Below are positions 1-8,883 of a DNA stretch of 64,000 nucleotides, piece after piece. Positions within the stretch are counted from its first letter, which is position 1; every line of letters starts with the position of its first letter. Source of the stretch: JACPLR01 sp041649295 (GTDB taxonomy: Archaea; Nanobdellota; Nanobdellia; Pacearchaeales; GW2011-AR1). A program made the position numbers and the translations under genes. A model generated the notes under the pieces. It was not told the DNA's origin. It did not search any database and saw only the letters and a program-made list of their open reading frames with translations. The stretch lies in NCBI GenBank assembly GCA_041649295.1, contig JBAZNI010000001.1:501406-565405 (forward strand), given 5' to 3'.

Positions 1-60
1 CTTAAAACTTATAATCTAAAAAATTTATAATCTAAGTGCAGATTTGATTAAAGAGGAAAA

Positions 61-1005
61 ATGATTTTTTTAAACTTAGTGTTATTTCTAATATTTCTTT
101 TAATCCTGATTAAATGTGCAGATTATGCTATTCGATTTTCTTCAAGGATTGCTAAAGTGCTTCGTTTTCCAGAGTTTATTGTAAGTTTTTTTATCATTGC
201 ATTGATTTCAGTTCTTCCTGAAGCAACAATTTCAGTTATGGCTGCTATTAATGGAGAGCCTGAATTAGGGCTTGGAACTTTACTAGGTTCAAATGTCGCA
301 GATTTAACCTTGGTTTTTGGCATTGTTGCCTTGTTTTCTTCTAAAGGGATAAGAGTTAAGAGCAGGATGTTAAGCAATAATTTTTTTTATTTAGTGCTCC
401 TTTTTTCCCCGCTTATTCTGGGGTTTGACGGAAATTTCTCTAGGGTAGATGGTTTGATATTAATTTTGTTAGGTTTGTTATTTTTTGTTAAAATTTATTT
501 AGATAGTTATAGATTTCATAAAAAATTTGATAATACTGAAAGAGCACCTTTATTTAAGAGTTTGATATTTTTAATAATTAGTATCGGGTTTTTGCTGTTT
601 AGTGCTTACCTAACTGTGAAATTTGCAGTGAATTTTGCTTATGATGTTTCATTACCTCCAATACTAATTGGAATCACCATACTTGCATTTGGAACTTGCC
701 TTCCTGAACTTGTCTTTTCCATTAAATCTGTCAGGAAAAATCACGACGAGCTTGCATTGGGTGATGTGCTTGGGACAGTGATTACTGATGCAACTATTAT
801 ATTGGGAATTATTGCATTAATTTTTCCATTTAGTTATAATCCATATAACATTTATATTACTGGGGGGGCAATGTTTTTAGCAGGTATTTTTGTAACTATT
901 TTTATGAAATCAGATAAGTCCATAAATAAAACAGAAGGGCTGATTTTAATTTTATTTTATGTGTTATTTGTTTTTATAGAATTTTTTGTTAATAATCTGC
1001 TTTGA
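61..1005 (+). CDS. Calcium/sodium (CaCA-type) antiporter
   Basis: Integral membrane cation/Ca2+ exchanger of the CaCA superfamily, 314 aa and almost entirely hydrophobic (about 10 helices). The two inverted alpha repeats are visible. The first is near residues 50-90 (SVLPEATISVMAA, then GTLLGSNVADLTLV). The second is near 205-245 (GTCLPELVFSIKS, then LGDVLGTVITDATIILG). The E in LPE and the GSN/GT-D signature are the expected ion-binding positions, although the second repeat has GTVITD where GSN is usual. The start is supported by a GAGG Shine-Dalgarno-like element 5 nt upstream. It could export Ca2+ using Na+ or H+; ion preference cannot be read from the sequence. Confidence 0.9.
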   Translation: MIFLNLVLFLIFLLILIKCADYAIRFSSRIAKVLRFPEFIVSFFIIALISVLPEATISVMAAINGEPELGLGTLLGSNVADLTLVFGIVALFSSKGIRVKSRMLSNNFFYLVLLFSPLILGFDGNFSRVDGLILILLGLLFFVKIYLDSYRFHKKFDNTERAPLFKSLIFLIISIGFLLFSAYLTVKFAVNFAYDVSLPPILIGITILAFGTCLPELVFSIKSVRKNHDELALGDVLGTVITDATIILGIIALIFPFSYNPYNIYITGGAMFLAGIFVTIFMKSDKSINKTEGLILILFYVLFVFIEFFVNNLL

Positions 1006-1067
1006 ATTAATTAATTGCCGGATGTAATAAGAAGTTTTATAAACTTGCAGGCAATTATAATATCGGT

Positions 1068-2228
1068 ATGGATAATAAAAAAGGGGTTAGTGGTGTTATT
1101 GTTGCAGTTTTAATGCTATTAGTTGTAATTGCTGCTGTCGGAATTTTCTGGGCAGTTACAATGACTTTTATCAAATCTACAAAAGATGAAGTTTCACTTG
1201 GATTAAAAACTGTGGATTTTAGCATTGACAAAGAAAATGTTTATTATGAACCAGACGGAAGTGGAACTTTGAAAATAAAAGTTGTTCGGGGGCGTGGCAG
1301 CGGAGATTTTGACGGCGTAAGATTCACTTTTGAAGATTCTGATGGAGAAACAAAATCTGTAACTAAGAAAAAAGAATTAGGGGAGATGGAATCCTATGTG
1401 TTTAATATTAACCCTGTTGAAATTGAAGATATTAGTTTCGTGAAAATAACTGCAAGAGCAATGGCTGAGGACAGCAACGGAAAGGAAAAATACAGTGAAA
1501 TAAGTGATTTTGTTTTAACTGGAAAATCTTTTGTCAAAGATGACAGCTTAATTTTATACCTGCCTTTAGATGGAGATGCGATAGATGCTTCTTTTGGAGA
1601 CAATGATGGAATTGTTTCAGGTGCAACTTCAGTTTCAGGAGGAATTGTTGGTAATGCTTATGAATTTCAGGATGATGCCAACATTGTTTCTATAGATAGT
1701 ATTGCTTTTGGAAATAATGCGGATTTAAATATGGGAACTGGCAGTTTTACAATTAGTTTTTGGTTAAAGAATTTTGATTTTACTACAAATCACTTTGTTT
1801 TTTCAAAAGGAGAGGCATGGACTGCTAACGTGCATGGTTATGATATTCGCGGGGGAAATGGAAAAATAATTGCAAGGATTAATGATGGAACTCTTGGAGA
1901 GGGGGTTAAAGCTTCATTTAATCCTGGAAGCTCTTTTAATAATAATAGCTGGAATCATTTTTCACTGACAGTTGACAGAACAAATAATATAATGGCATGG
2001 TTTGTTAATAATGTTAAATATAATGTTACAGATATCTCGGGTGTTTCTGGGAATTTGGACAATGTCAGGGGGTTTATGATTGGATGCTATGATTCTTTTA
2101 TTGCTCCGGTTACAGTATGTGATGATTTCACTATAGACACAAATATGACAATAGATGAAGTCCGCATTTATAAAAGATTATTAAGCCCAGAAGAAATAAA
2201 TATTATCTATAACTCTGCCAATAGTTAA
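1068..2228 (+). CDS. Pilin-like secreted protein with C-terminal LamG/concanavalin-like domain
   Basis: 386-aa surface protein. The N-terminus (KKGVSGVIVAVLMLLVVIAA) looks like an archaeal class III (type IV pilin) signal: basic KKG cleavage site, then a hydrophobic helix that stays as the assembly core. Residues about 45-150 form a beta-rich region. From about residue 160 a LamG/concanavalin A-like fold begins (LILYLPLDGDAIDAS, GSFTISFWLK, NNSWNHFSLTVDR, MTIDEVRIYKRLLSPEEI), which usually binds carbohydrate. A TATA element (TTTATAAA, 1036-1043) lies 25 nt before the ATG. The likely role is adhesion to a host or matrix glycan; this is inferred from the domains. Confidence 0.75.
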   Translation: MDNKKGVSGVIVAVLMLLVVIAAVGIFWAVTMTFIKSTKDEVSLGLKTVDFSIDKENVYYEPDGSGTLKIKVVRGRGSGDFDGVRFTFEDSDGETKSVTKKKELGEMESYVFNINPVEIEDISFVKITARAMAEDSNGKEKYSEISDFVLTGKSFVKDDSLILYLPLDGDAIDASFGDNDGIVSGATSVSGGIVGNAYEFQDDANIVSIDSIAFGNNADLNMGTGSFTISFWLKNFDFTTNHFVFSKGEAWTANVHGYDIRGGNGKIIARINDGTLGEGVKASFNPGSSFNNNSWNHFSLTVDRTNNIMAWFVNNVKYNVTDISGVSGNLDNVRGFMIGCYDSFIAPVTVCDDFTIDTNMTIDEVRIYKRLLSPEEINIIYNSANS

Positions 2229-2286
2229 TTTTTTAAAAAAAATCTTATATGGTTAGATTTATTAATTAAATATCTTTTTATAATTT

Positions 2287-3075
2287 ATGAAAGCCGAAAT
2301 TCCCAAATCCTATGATATTATTGGAAACATAGCTATTTTGAAATTTTCCAAAGATATTAAAAAAAAGGATAAGGTAAAAATTGCAAAAAAAGTTCTTGAA
2401 GAAATCAAATCAGTCAAAACTGTTCTGGAAAAAACCGGAAAAGTTAGCGGAAGATTAAGAAAAATAAAAACTAATTATTTATCAGGAGAAAAAACTAAAA
2501 TTGCAGAGTATAAGGAAAACAACTGCAGGTTTAAGTTTGATGTTGAAGAGGCATATTTTTCCCCAAGATTAAGCAATGAACGAAAAGAAATTGCAATGCA
2601 AGTAAAAAAAGGGGAAAAAGTTTTGGTTATGTTTGCAGGCGTTGCCCCTTATTCTATTGTAATTGCTAAAAATTCAGAAGCAGAAGTTGTTTATTCCAAT
2701 GAGATTAATGTGAAGGCAAGCAAGTCTGCTGAAGAAAATGTCCTTTTAAATAAGCTGAAAAATGTAGTTGTTATTCAAGGAGATTCAAAGAGAATCTCCC
2801 GCAGATTTGCAGATAAAAAAATAAAGTTTGACAGGATAGTTATGCCCCGTCCGCAGTTAAAAGATACATTTTTGCAAAGCGCTTTTAGTATCATAAAAAA
2901 ATCTGGAATAATTAATTATTATGGGTTTTCAGATAATGGTGCAGAAGTTTTAAAATTAATTAGAGAAGAAGCAAAAAAAGCACAAAAAAAGATTAGACTT
3001 TTAAAATTAAAAAAAGCAGGGGATATAGCCCCTTTTAAGTTTAGGTGGCGTGTAGATTTTCTCGTTTTGAATTAG
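2287..3075 (+). CDS. trm5: Trm5/TYW2-family tRNA methyltransferase
   Basis: 262-aa class I SAM-dependent methyltransferase of the Trm5/TYW2 family (COG2520), which modifies guanosine 37 next to the tRNA anticodon. The order is typical: N-terminal D1-like segment (YDIIGNIAIL), the VEEAYFSPRLSNER stretch, SAM-binding motif I (VLVMFAGVAPYSI), the acidic EINVKA loop that binds the SAM ribose, and the catalytic-loop equivalent IVMPRPQL where Trm5 usually has NLP. The replacement of NLP by MPRP is worth noting. Trm5 (m1G37) is likeliest; a Taw2-like wyosine enzyme is possible. The gene is monocistronic in appearance. Confidence 0.85.
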   Translation: MKAEIPKSYDIIGNIAILKFSKDIKKKDKVKIAKKVLEEIKSVKTVLEKTGKVSGRLRKIKTNYLSGEKTKIAEYKENNCRFKFDVEEAYFSPRLSNERKEIAMQVKKGEKVLVMFAGVAPYSIVIAKNSEAEVVYSNEINVKASKSAEENVLLNKLKNVVVIQGDSKRISRRFADKKIKFDRIVMPRPQLKDTFLQSAFSIIKKSGIINYYGFSDNGAEVLKLIREEAKKAQKKIRLLKLKKAGDIAPFKFRWRVDFLVLN

Positions 3076-3166
3076 CTGATTAAATATTATAAATATTAAC
3101 TAACTGCGGCTATATATAATTAAAGATAAGTAGAGGGGTTATCTGTCAGGATATAAATTAATATTC

Positions 3167-3182
3167 ATACTATAAATAGTAT
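3167..3182. promoter_or_regulatory. 16-bp perfect palindrome in a non-coding gap
   Basis: ATACTATAAATAGTAT, a perfect inverted repeat (7-bp arms) about 73 nt before the helicase start. The gap 3076-3254 holds no other gene that I can support. It could be an operator or simply an AT-rich promoter element. Confidence 0.3.
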
Positions 3183-3254
3183 ATTTTTTATGATTAAAAA
3201 AATGTTTTTAAAATAACGAAGTATTTAATAATGCCCAGTTTGATTTAATTATCT

Positions 3255-5285
3255 ATGGAATTTAATAGTTTTAATAAAATTTCCTTGAACAATAATAATT
3301 CCCAGCTGAAATTTAATTCAGATGGCAGCATTAATCTCCCTGAAAGTGTGGAAAGAGACTTGAAGGAACAAAAGAAAAAGCACAGAGAAAACACAACTAA
3401 ACTTTTAGATATCTGGGATGAAGATAACCTTCAGGACAGGGAGAAATATAACTTAGATGATGATGTTTCTGGATTTAATCTCTATGTTGACGGCATTAAA
3501 GCAGATGAATTAAAATTTTCAAATTCAAAAACACAGGGGGATATTGTTAAAGAAATTATCAGTTTGATTAGCAGAGGAAAAAAAGTTATTTTTATAAGAG
3601 GGGTATGTGGTACAGGAAAATCAGCAATTGCGCTTAATCTTGCCAAAGAGCTTGGGAAATCAAGCATAGTTGTTCCTGGGAAAGCACTGCAAAAGCAGTA
3701 CCAGGAGGATTATTCAAAGAACAAATATGTTCTTAAAAATAACCACGAGAAATTAAAAATTAAAGTTATTACAGGCAGGGACAACCATAAATGTCTTTAT
3801 GAATCTGATAAAACTGCAGATTATTCCCTTCTTCCGTGCAAAATCGAAATAAAAGAGGCAAATTTGGAAAAGTTAAAGGAATATCTTAAAGAAAATAGAA
3901 GAGTGTCTGATGATTTGGAATTAAAAAATATAAAAAGGATTTCTGTTGCTCCTATTTGCCCTTATTGGAGTCCGATTATCCCAAGTGAAATTGATTTCCC
4001 ATTAAGGGCAGAAAAAAGAAAATATAAAGGGCTTAAGGGAATTGATTTTACTATTTATAACAGAAAAAATGGATGCAAATATTACAATCAATTTAATTCT
4101 TATATTGATGCTGATGCAATTGTGTTTAATTCAGCAAAATATAAACTTGAATTTTTAATGGACAGAAAACCTGAGACAGAGGTTGAAATTATTGATGAAT
4201 GCGATGAATTTTTAGACAGCTTTTCAAATGTATCTAAAATTAATCTTACAAGGCTGTCAAATACATTAATAAATTCGATTTTGTCTGACAGAAAATTAAA
4301 GGAAACACTTGATAAACTTTATGAAATTGTTTCAGATTTGCTTGAAAATCATAAGATTAATGAAAATCACATTTTTGAAACAAAAGAAACAGGCATATTC
4401 TCCCTTTTAAAATATTTACTCGATAACTCTTCTTTTTTAAATGAACTTGATGAGGATAATTACTGCCATCATGTTTATGAAGTTGCTGTGGAATTTGAGG
4501 ATTTTTTAGATGATTCTTTTGTAAGGTTTGTCGATAGTGAGAGGGGAAAAATAACAGAGATAGTCACTACAAATCTTTCAAAAAAACTTGAAGAAATGAT
4601 TAGTAAAAGCAAGGTTGTTGTTATGATGTCTGGAACAATACATTCAGAAGCAATTCTTAGGAGTGTTTTTGGTGTTGAGAACTTTGAGGTGGTTGATGCT
4701 GAAGTAGTTAATCAAGGAGAGATAAGGTATATTGAAACTGGCAGGGAGATTGACTGCAGATACGAAAATTTTAGAAACGGGAATCATTCAAGAGAAGATT
4801 ATCTTGTTGCTTTGGATGTTGCAGTTGAAAAAGCTCCGAAACCAATTTTAATCCATGTAAATTCATTTTCAGATTTGCCTAATTCAGAAGAAATTTCTAA
4901 TTTTAAACTAAAATATTTAATTTCAAGAGATAGTTTGAAAGACAGCCAGTATAGTGATTTTAACCAACTGCAGGTTTCTGATTTTAAAAAAGGCAAAAAA
5001 GAAAGATTATTTACAACAAAATGCAATCGGGGAGTTGATTTTCCAGGAGAGCAGTGCAGGAGCATTATTTTTACAAAATATCCAAATCCAGATGTGGACA
5101 ATATATTCTGGAAAATTCTTAAAAAAACCCATCCCCAATGGTATTGGACTTTTTATAAAGACAAGGCAAGAAGAGAGTTTTTGCAGAAAATTTACAGAGG
5201 AGTCAGGGGCAAAGAAGATTATGTTTATGTTCTTTCTCCAGATAAAAGAGTGATTGATGCAGTTAAAGAGATGAATAAAAATTAA
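3255..5285 (+). CDS. XPD/DinG-family superfamily 2 DNA helicase with Fe-S cysteines
   Basis: 676-aa ATP-dependent helicase. Walker A is GVCGTGKSAIA (about residue 115); the DEAH-type box is EIIDECDEF (about 313). Between them lie four spaced cysteines (KCL, LLPC, APIC, GCKYY, about residues 175-275) in the position of the 4Fe-4S cluster of XPD and DinG. The C-terminal helicase domain carries the MMSGT motif, the CNRGVDFPGEQCRSIIF motif and the final QKIYRGVRGKEDYVYVLSPD arginine-finger region. The N-terminal ~90 residues are low-complexity and not recognised. It probably unwinds DNA in repair; whether it is a true XPD orthologue is uncertain. Confidence 0.85.
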   Translation: MEFNSFNKISLNNNNSQLKFNSDGSINLPESVERDLKEQKKKHRENTTKLLDIWDEDNLQDREKYNLDDDVSGFNLYVDGIKADELKFSNSKTQGDIVKEIISLISRGKKVIFIRGVCGTGKSAIALNLAKELGKSSIVVPGKALQKQYQEDYSKNKYVLKNNHEKLKIKVITGRDNHKCLYESDKTADYSLLPCKIEIKEANLEKLKEYLKENRRVSDDLELKNIKRISVAPICPYWSPIIPSEIDFPLRAEKRKYKGLKGIDFTIYNRKNGCKYYNQFNSYIDADAIVFNSAKYKLEFLMDRKPETEVEIIDECDEFLDSFSNVSKINLTRLSNTLINSILSDRKLKETLDKLYEIVSDLLENHKINENHIFETKETGIFSLLKYLLDNSSFLNELDEDNYCHHVYEVAVEFEDFLDDSFVRFVDSERGKITEIVTTNLSKKLEEMISKSKVVVMMSGTIHSEAILRSVFGVENFEVVDAEVVNQGEIRYIETGREIDCRYENFRNGNHSREDYLVALDVAVEKAPKPILIHVNSFSDLPNSEEISNFKLKYLISRDSLKDSQYSDFNQLQVSDFKKGKKERLFTTKCNRGVDFPGEQCRSIIFTKYPNPDVDNIFWKILKKTHPQWYWTFYKDKARREFLQKIYRGVRGKEDYVYVLSPDKRVIDAVKEMNKN

Positions 5286-5380
5286 TTTAATCGCCCTTAA
5301 CTTAGACAGCTAAATCGATAATATTTATATACCCTTTTTACGATAATTTTATATAAAAGAGTGTGCTCTATAATTTAAAA

Positions 5381-7441
5381 ATGAAGAGGGTATTTTTATT
5401 AGTATCAATTGTAGCAATTTTAATCTTTGTATGTGTAGGTTTTGCCGGAGCTGTTAATAACTTAGTTAGTCTGCAGGGAAATGTCAAGCAGGGAGGAATT
5501 AATCTGGCGAATGGAAATCTTACTGTTTATATTTATGATGCTCCTTCTGGAGGAACATTAATTTACAATTCTTCAAATGAGTTTAATGATGCTGTTTCTG
5601 ACGGAAAATATGATGTACTGCTTGGAAATAACTCTGCAAACGAATTGACTTTGAATTACGGGCAGTTGTATTATCTTGAAATTTATGTTAATTGGGAGAA
5701 CTTTTCATTTAATGGAGCACAAAGGCAGATGTTTCAGAGTTCTGTCGGAAATATATCTTCTGTTAAAATAAACTGGACAAATTCAATCTTATTGCCAGAA
5801 GGGCAGAACATAACTCTTGGAGCTGGTGGATGGGTAAAAGGGATGTTTAACTGGGTTATTGATGCTGTTTCTGCAAATTATATGACATTTAACAGTACTA
5901 CTTTATGGTTTAATGAGACATATTTAAACAGAACAATTGATTTGAGAGCACGCACTAGTGCTTATGGCAATTTTACTGAACTTAATGTAACAGAAATTTT
6001 TAGAGTTGGAAGCACATTTTACGCAGATGTAAGCGAGGTTAATATAACCGGAAATACAAATTTTAATTCTGGATGGCAGTTAGGAGGAGTTAGCATTATC
6101 GGAGGTGAGGTATTTGCACAATCTTTATATGTTTATAACATAACTTCTTTGTATGTAACTCATATGAATGTTAATGGCTCTTTAATCCCCCAATTCGATA
6201 ATGAATTTGACATTGGAAATGTTTCGCAAAGGTATAAAAATGGATATTTTGGAACAGATGTTTTTATTAACGGTGCTCCTGTAAGCGGGTTATTTAATAA
6301 TGAGAGTTATTTATCAACTTACAATGCAAGTTATGCAAGTTATGGGAGCTTTAATTCTACTTCAAATATCCAGCAGTTGCTAAATTTGACAGATATATAT
6401 TCAACTTACAATGCAACTTACGCTTCTGGAGTATATAATTATTCTTTAGCAACTTCAAACATGTGGAATGAAACATGGAGTTCAACTTACAATATCTCTT
6501 ATATCTTAGGAACCAACAGCACTATTTTAGGATTAGTCAATAATGAAAGTTATTTATCAACTTACAATGCAAGTTATGCAGGAAAAACTTCAAGCCAGTG
6601 GGTAGCAGATATATCGACTTTATATAACCTGACTGCAATGGTTGGAATAGGAATTGCTCCTACAAAAACATTTGAAGTTTTTGGAAGCGGGATGAATGTG
6701 TCAAATACTTCTTCAGGAGTTATCTCTTCTGGAGATACATATTTTATTGATGTCTGGAGGAAAAATTTTAATATAGGTGCTTCAAGTGGCGATTACTATG
6801 GAGCAAGGTTTTATAATCACCTTGTTGGAACAAATTATGCAGGAAGTGCCACTACTGACCTTACTGGGATGATAGTTGATATCCGTTCAGGGAATAATGC
6901 ACCCCAAAGTTCACAAATGGGTAATTTAATAGGGTTGTGGTTTAGAGCACTTGCTTATAGTGGAAATATGAATTATTCGCAGGTAATAGGAGTATATGCA
7001 CAGCCATCTGTTTCTTATACTGGAGGCGGTACAATTGATGTTAAGAATATGACATTTTTTAAAGGAGAGTTGCAAAATAGCGGAGGGGGCTCAACTGTTA
7101 ATATTCTTCAGGGTATGGAAATTAATTTAAAAGAGCCAAATGACCCAATAAACACAAAAAACAGGTATGGGATTTATATTTCTGGTGTAAAAGGAGCAAG
7201 AATAGATAATTATGCAATTTTTGCAAATAGTGGAAATGTTGCTATTAATAATACTTTTTATATAATTAACAGCACAAATAACTGGGGTACAGGTGTGGGC
7301 ATAGGAACAATACAGCCATCACAGAGATTAGAAGTAAATGGGAGCATTAATATGTCTGGTTCATATTCTAATTTTAGTGTCGGTGGCGGCAGAATTTACT
7401 GGGATGATACTAATTCAAGAATGGTTATAGAAGTGAGTTAG
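5381..7441 (+). CDS. Secreted tail-fibre/adhesin-like glycoprotein
   Basis: About 686 aa from the ATG at 5381, chosen over the in-frame GTG at 5363 because a TATATAAAA box ends 23 nt upstream and because MKRVFLLVSIVAILIFVCVG is a clean signal peptide. The body is rich in N-x-S/T glycosylation sequons. It has two near-identical NNESYLSTYNASYA repeats plus diverged STYNxxY copies. It also has phrases typical of phage tail fibres and S74-type tip proteins (DIGNVSQRYKNGYFG; MVGIGIAPTKTFEVFGSG; VGIGTIQPSQRLEVNGSI). It probably forms a trimeric, beta-structured surface adhesin. No C-terminal membrane anchor is visible. Confidence 0.7.
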   Translation: MKRVFLLVSIVAILIFVCVGFAGAVNNLVSLQGNVKQGGINLANGNLTVYIYDAPSGGTLIYNSSNEFNDAVSDGKYDVLLGNNSANELTLNYGQLYYLEIYVNWENFSFNGAQRQMFQSSVGNISSVKINWTNSILLPEGQNITLGAGGWVKGMFNWVIDAVSANYMTFNSTTLWFNETYLNRTIDLRARTSAYGNFTELNVTEIFRVGSTFYADVSEVNITGNTNFNSGWQLGGVSIIGGEVFAQSLYVYNITSLYVTHMNVNGSLIPQFDNEFDIGNVSQRYKNGYFGTDVFINGAPVSGLFNNESYLSTYNASYASYGSFNSTSNIQQLLNLTDIYSTYNATYASGVYNYSLATSNMWNETWSSTYNISYILGTNSTILGLVNNESYLSTYNASYAGKTSSQWVADISTLYNLTAMVGIGIAPTKTFEVFGSGMNVSNTSSGVISSGDTYFIDVWRKNFNIGASSGDYYGARFYNHLVGTNYAGSATTDLTGMIVDIRSGNNAPQSSQMGNLIGLWFRALAYSGNMNYSQVIGVYAQPSVSYTGGGTIDVKNMTFFKGELQNSGGGSTVNILQGMEINLKEPNDPINTKNRYGIYISGVKGARIDNYAIFANSGNVAINNTFYIINSTNNWGTGVGIGTIQPSQRLEVNGSINMSGSYSNFSVGGGRIYWDDTNSRMVIEVS
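6297..6580 (+). repeat. Two 42-bp near-identical repeats inside the adhesin gene
   Basis: A segment starting AATAATGAGAGTTATTTATC at 6297 recurs at 6539 with one base change, giving the duplicated NNESYLSTYNASYA peptide. The spacing is 242 bp. Such in-frame repeats allow repeat-number change by recombination. Confidence 0.8.
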
Positions 7442-7460
7442 GGGGTAATCTTAGGGTAAA

Positions 7461-7886
7461 ATGTTAGAAAAACTTTTCACATCAAGGAATAGGGTAAAAA
7501 TTTTAAGTTATTTACTTTTTGATACAGATGAAACATATTTAAGAGCATTGTCTAATAATCTAAATATTTCTCCAAGTGCTGTAAAAAGGGAAATATTAAA
7601 CTTAAAAAATATTGGTTTAATTACTAATCAAAATGGCCGGATTAAACTAAATAACAAATGCAATTTTTTAGAAGAGCTTAAAAACATTTTCATTAAAACA
7701 GATTTTGTTGCCCTGTTAATCTCTAATGTTATAATTAAGAATAAAAAGATTAAATTTGCTGTTATTTTCGGGAGTTTTGCAAAAGGAAATTTTAACCAAG
7801 AAAGCGATATTGATTTGCTAATAATTGGAAATATAAGTTCGTCTGAATGCTATAAAATGTTAAAAATAAAGGAAGATTTAAAATAA
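7461..7886 (+). CDS. Winged-helix nucleotidyltransferase (MNT-like), possibly C-terminally truncated
   Basis: 141 aa. Residues 1-60 form a winged helix (SRNRVKILSYLLF, SAVKREILNLKNIGLI). Residues 100-120 carry the minimal nucleotidyltransferase signature GSFAKGNFNQESDIDLLI, i.e. G104-S105-x10-D116-x-D118. Family members with this HTH-NTase order usually continue 30-40 residues further, so the stop soon after the second strand suggests truncation. It lies 20 nt after the adhesin and just ahead of a second MNT gene with its HEPN partner. It may be an antitoxin-like AMP-transferase or a DNA-binding regulator; no HEPN partner of its own is present. Confidence 0.7.
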   Translation: MLEKLFTSRNRVKILSYLLFDTDETYLRALSNNLNISPSAVKREILNLKNIGLITNQNGRIKLNNKCNFLEELKNIFIKTDFVALLISNVIIKNKKIKFAVIFGSFAKGNFNQESDIDLLIIGNISSSECYKMLKIKEDLK

Positions 7887-7952
7887 TGCAATTACTTTGC
7901 TATATTAAATTGGCGGACGAAACTTTATCCTTTAACATAAAACATAAATAGT

Positions 7953-8363
7953 ATGAAGATAACTAATCATATGGAAAATAGAGGAATATTCAGTATTATT
8001 GAAAAGGCAAAAAAAGACAAGCAAGTGATAGCTGTTGCCCTATTTGGTTCTTCATTAAAAGGAGTTGGTAGAGATGTTGATATCTGTATTTTTTTAGATA
8101 AAAAGTATCCTAATCTTGAGATGTCAAAAAAAAAGCTTAATTTTTTAAAAGAAATAAACAATAGGTTTGATATTCAGATATTCCAGCAACTTCCAATTTA
8201 TATAAGGGTGAGAATTCTAAAAGAAATGAGAATACTTTTTTGCAGGAATAAGGATTTGCTGTATGAAATTGCATTTAGCACTATAAAAGAATTTAATTTG
8301 TTTGAAAAAAGGTATAATTTTTACTTAGAGGCAATTAAAAATGGAAAGAAAATCCAAACTTGA
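7953..8363 (+). CDS. mntA: MNT-type nucleotidyltransferase antitoxin
   Basis: 136-aa minimal nucleotidyltransferase of the HEPN/MNT toxin-antitoxin class (type VII). The active-site loop FGSSLKGVGRDVDICIF carries G32-S33 and D41-x-D43. The loop between GS and DxD is three residues shorter than the usual ten. In the characterised family the enzyme AMPylates the HEPN partner's active-site tyrosine to silence it. The ATG of the HEPN gene (8341) lies inside this gene, a 23-nt overlap that couples translation. An internal Met7 is an alternative start. Confidence 0.8.
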   Translation: MKITNHMENRGIFSIIEKAKKDKQVIAVALFGSSLKGVGRDVDICIFLDKKYPNLEMSKKKLNFLKEINNRFDIQIFQQLPIYIRVRILKEMRILFCRNKDLLYEIAFSTIKEFNLFEKRYNFYLEAIKNGKKIQT

Positions 8364-8775
8364 TAAAAAAAGGATATTATCTAAGATTGATGAACTTGAT
8401 TCTTACTTATATGAGTTAGAACAGGTAATTCCTGCTACATTTGAGGATTATACAAAATCCATAAAGAATAAACGTTCGTGTGAGAGACTGCTTCAGATTT
8501 CAATTGAAGTTGTAATTGATATTTGTAATATAATTATCTCCAATTTTGATCTTGGAATACCTTCTGATGATGAAGATATATTCAGGGCGATTGTTGATAA
8601 AAAAATACTTTCAAAAAAGGTGGGTAATACCCTTTCAGATATGAAAGGATTTAGAAACATTCTTGTACATAAATATGGGGTTGTTAATGATGAAGTTGTT
8701 TTTGAAGTAATTAGCAACCGATTAGATGATTTTGAAACTTTTAAGGAAGAAGTATTAAAAGTTTTAAATACTTAA
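8341..8775 (+). CDS. hepT: HEPN-domain toxin (DUF86 type)
   Basis: 144-aa all-helical HEPN ribonuclease toxin paired with the preceding MNT gene. The catalytic Rx4-6H motif is R105-N-I-L-V-H110, followed by K-Y112, matching the RNxxxHxY signature of HepT. Y112 is the position that partner MNT proteins AMPylate in characterised systems. The helical ERLLQISIEVVIDICNIII stretch (about 48-66) is the usual HEPN dimer core. All key residues are intact, so the toxin is probably functional. The likely action is RNA cleavage causing dormancy, perhaps in plasmid or virus defence. Confidence 0.85.
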   Translation: MERKSKLDKKRILSKIDELDSYLYELEQVIPATFEDYTKSIKNKRSCERLLQISIEVVIDICNIIISNFDLGIPSDDEDIFRAIVDKKILSKKVGNTLSDMKGFRNILVHKYGVVNDEVVFEVISNRLDDFETFKEEVLKVLNT

Positions 8776-8883
8776 GAGTGTAAATAATAAGGTAATAATG
8801 AGATATGAAATGAGAGGTAAAATTTTGACCAATATTAGCCATAAATGGCCAGAAGTATTAAAATCCTACGCTAATGGATATAA

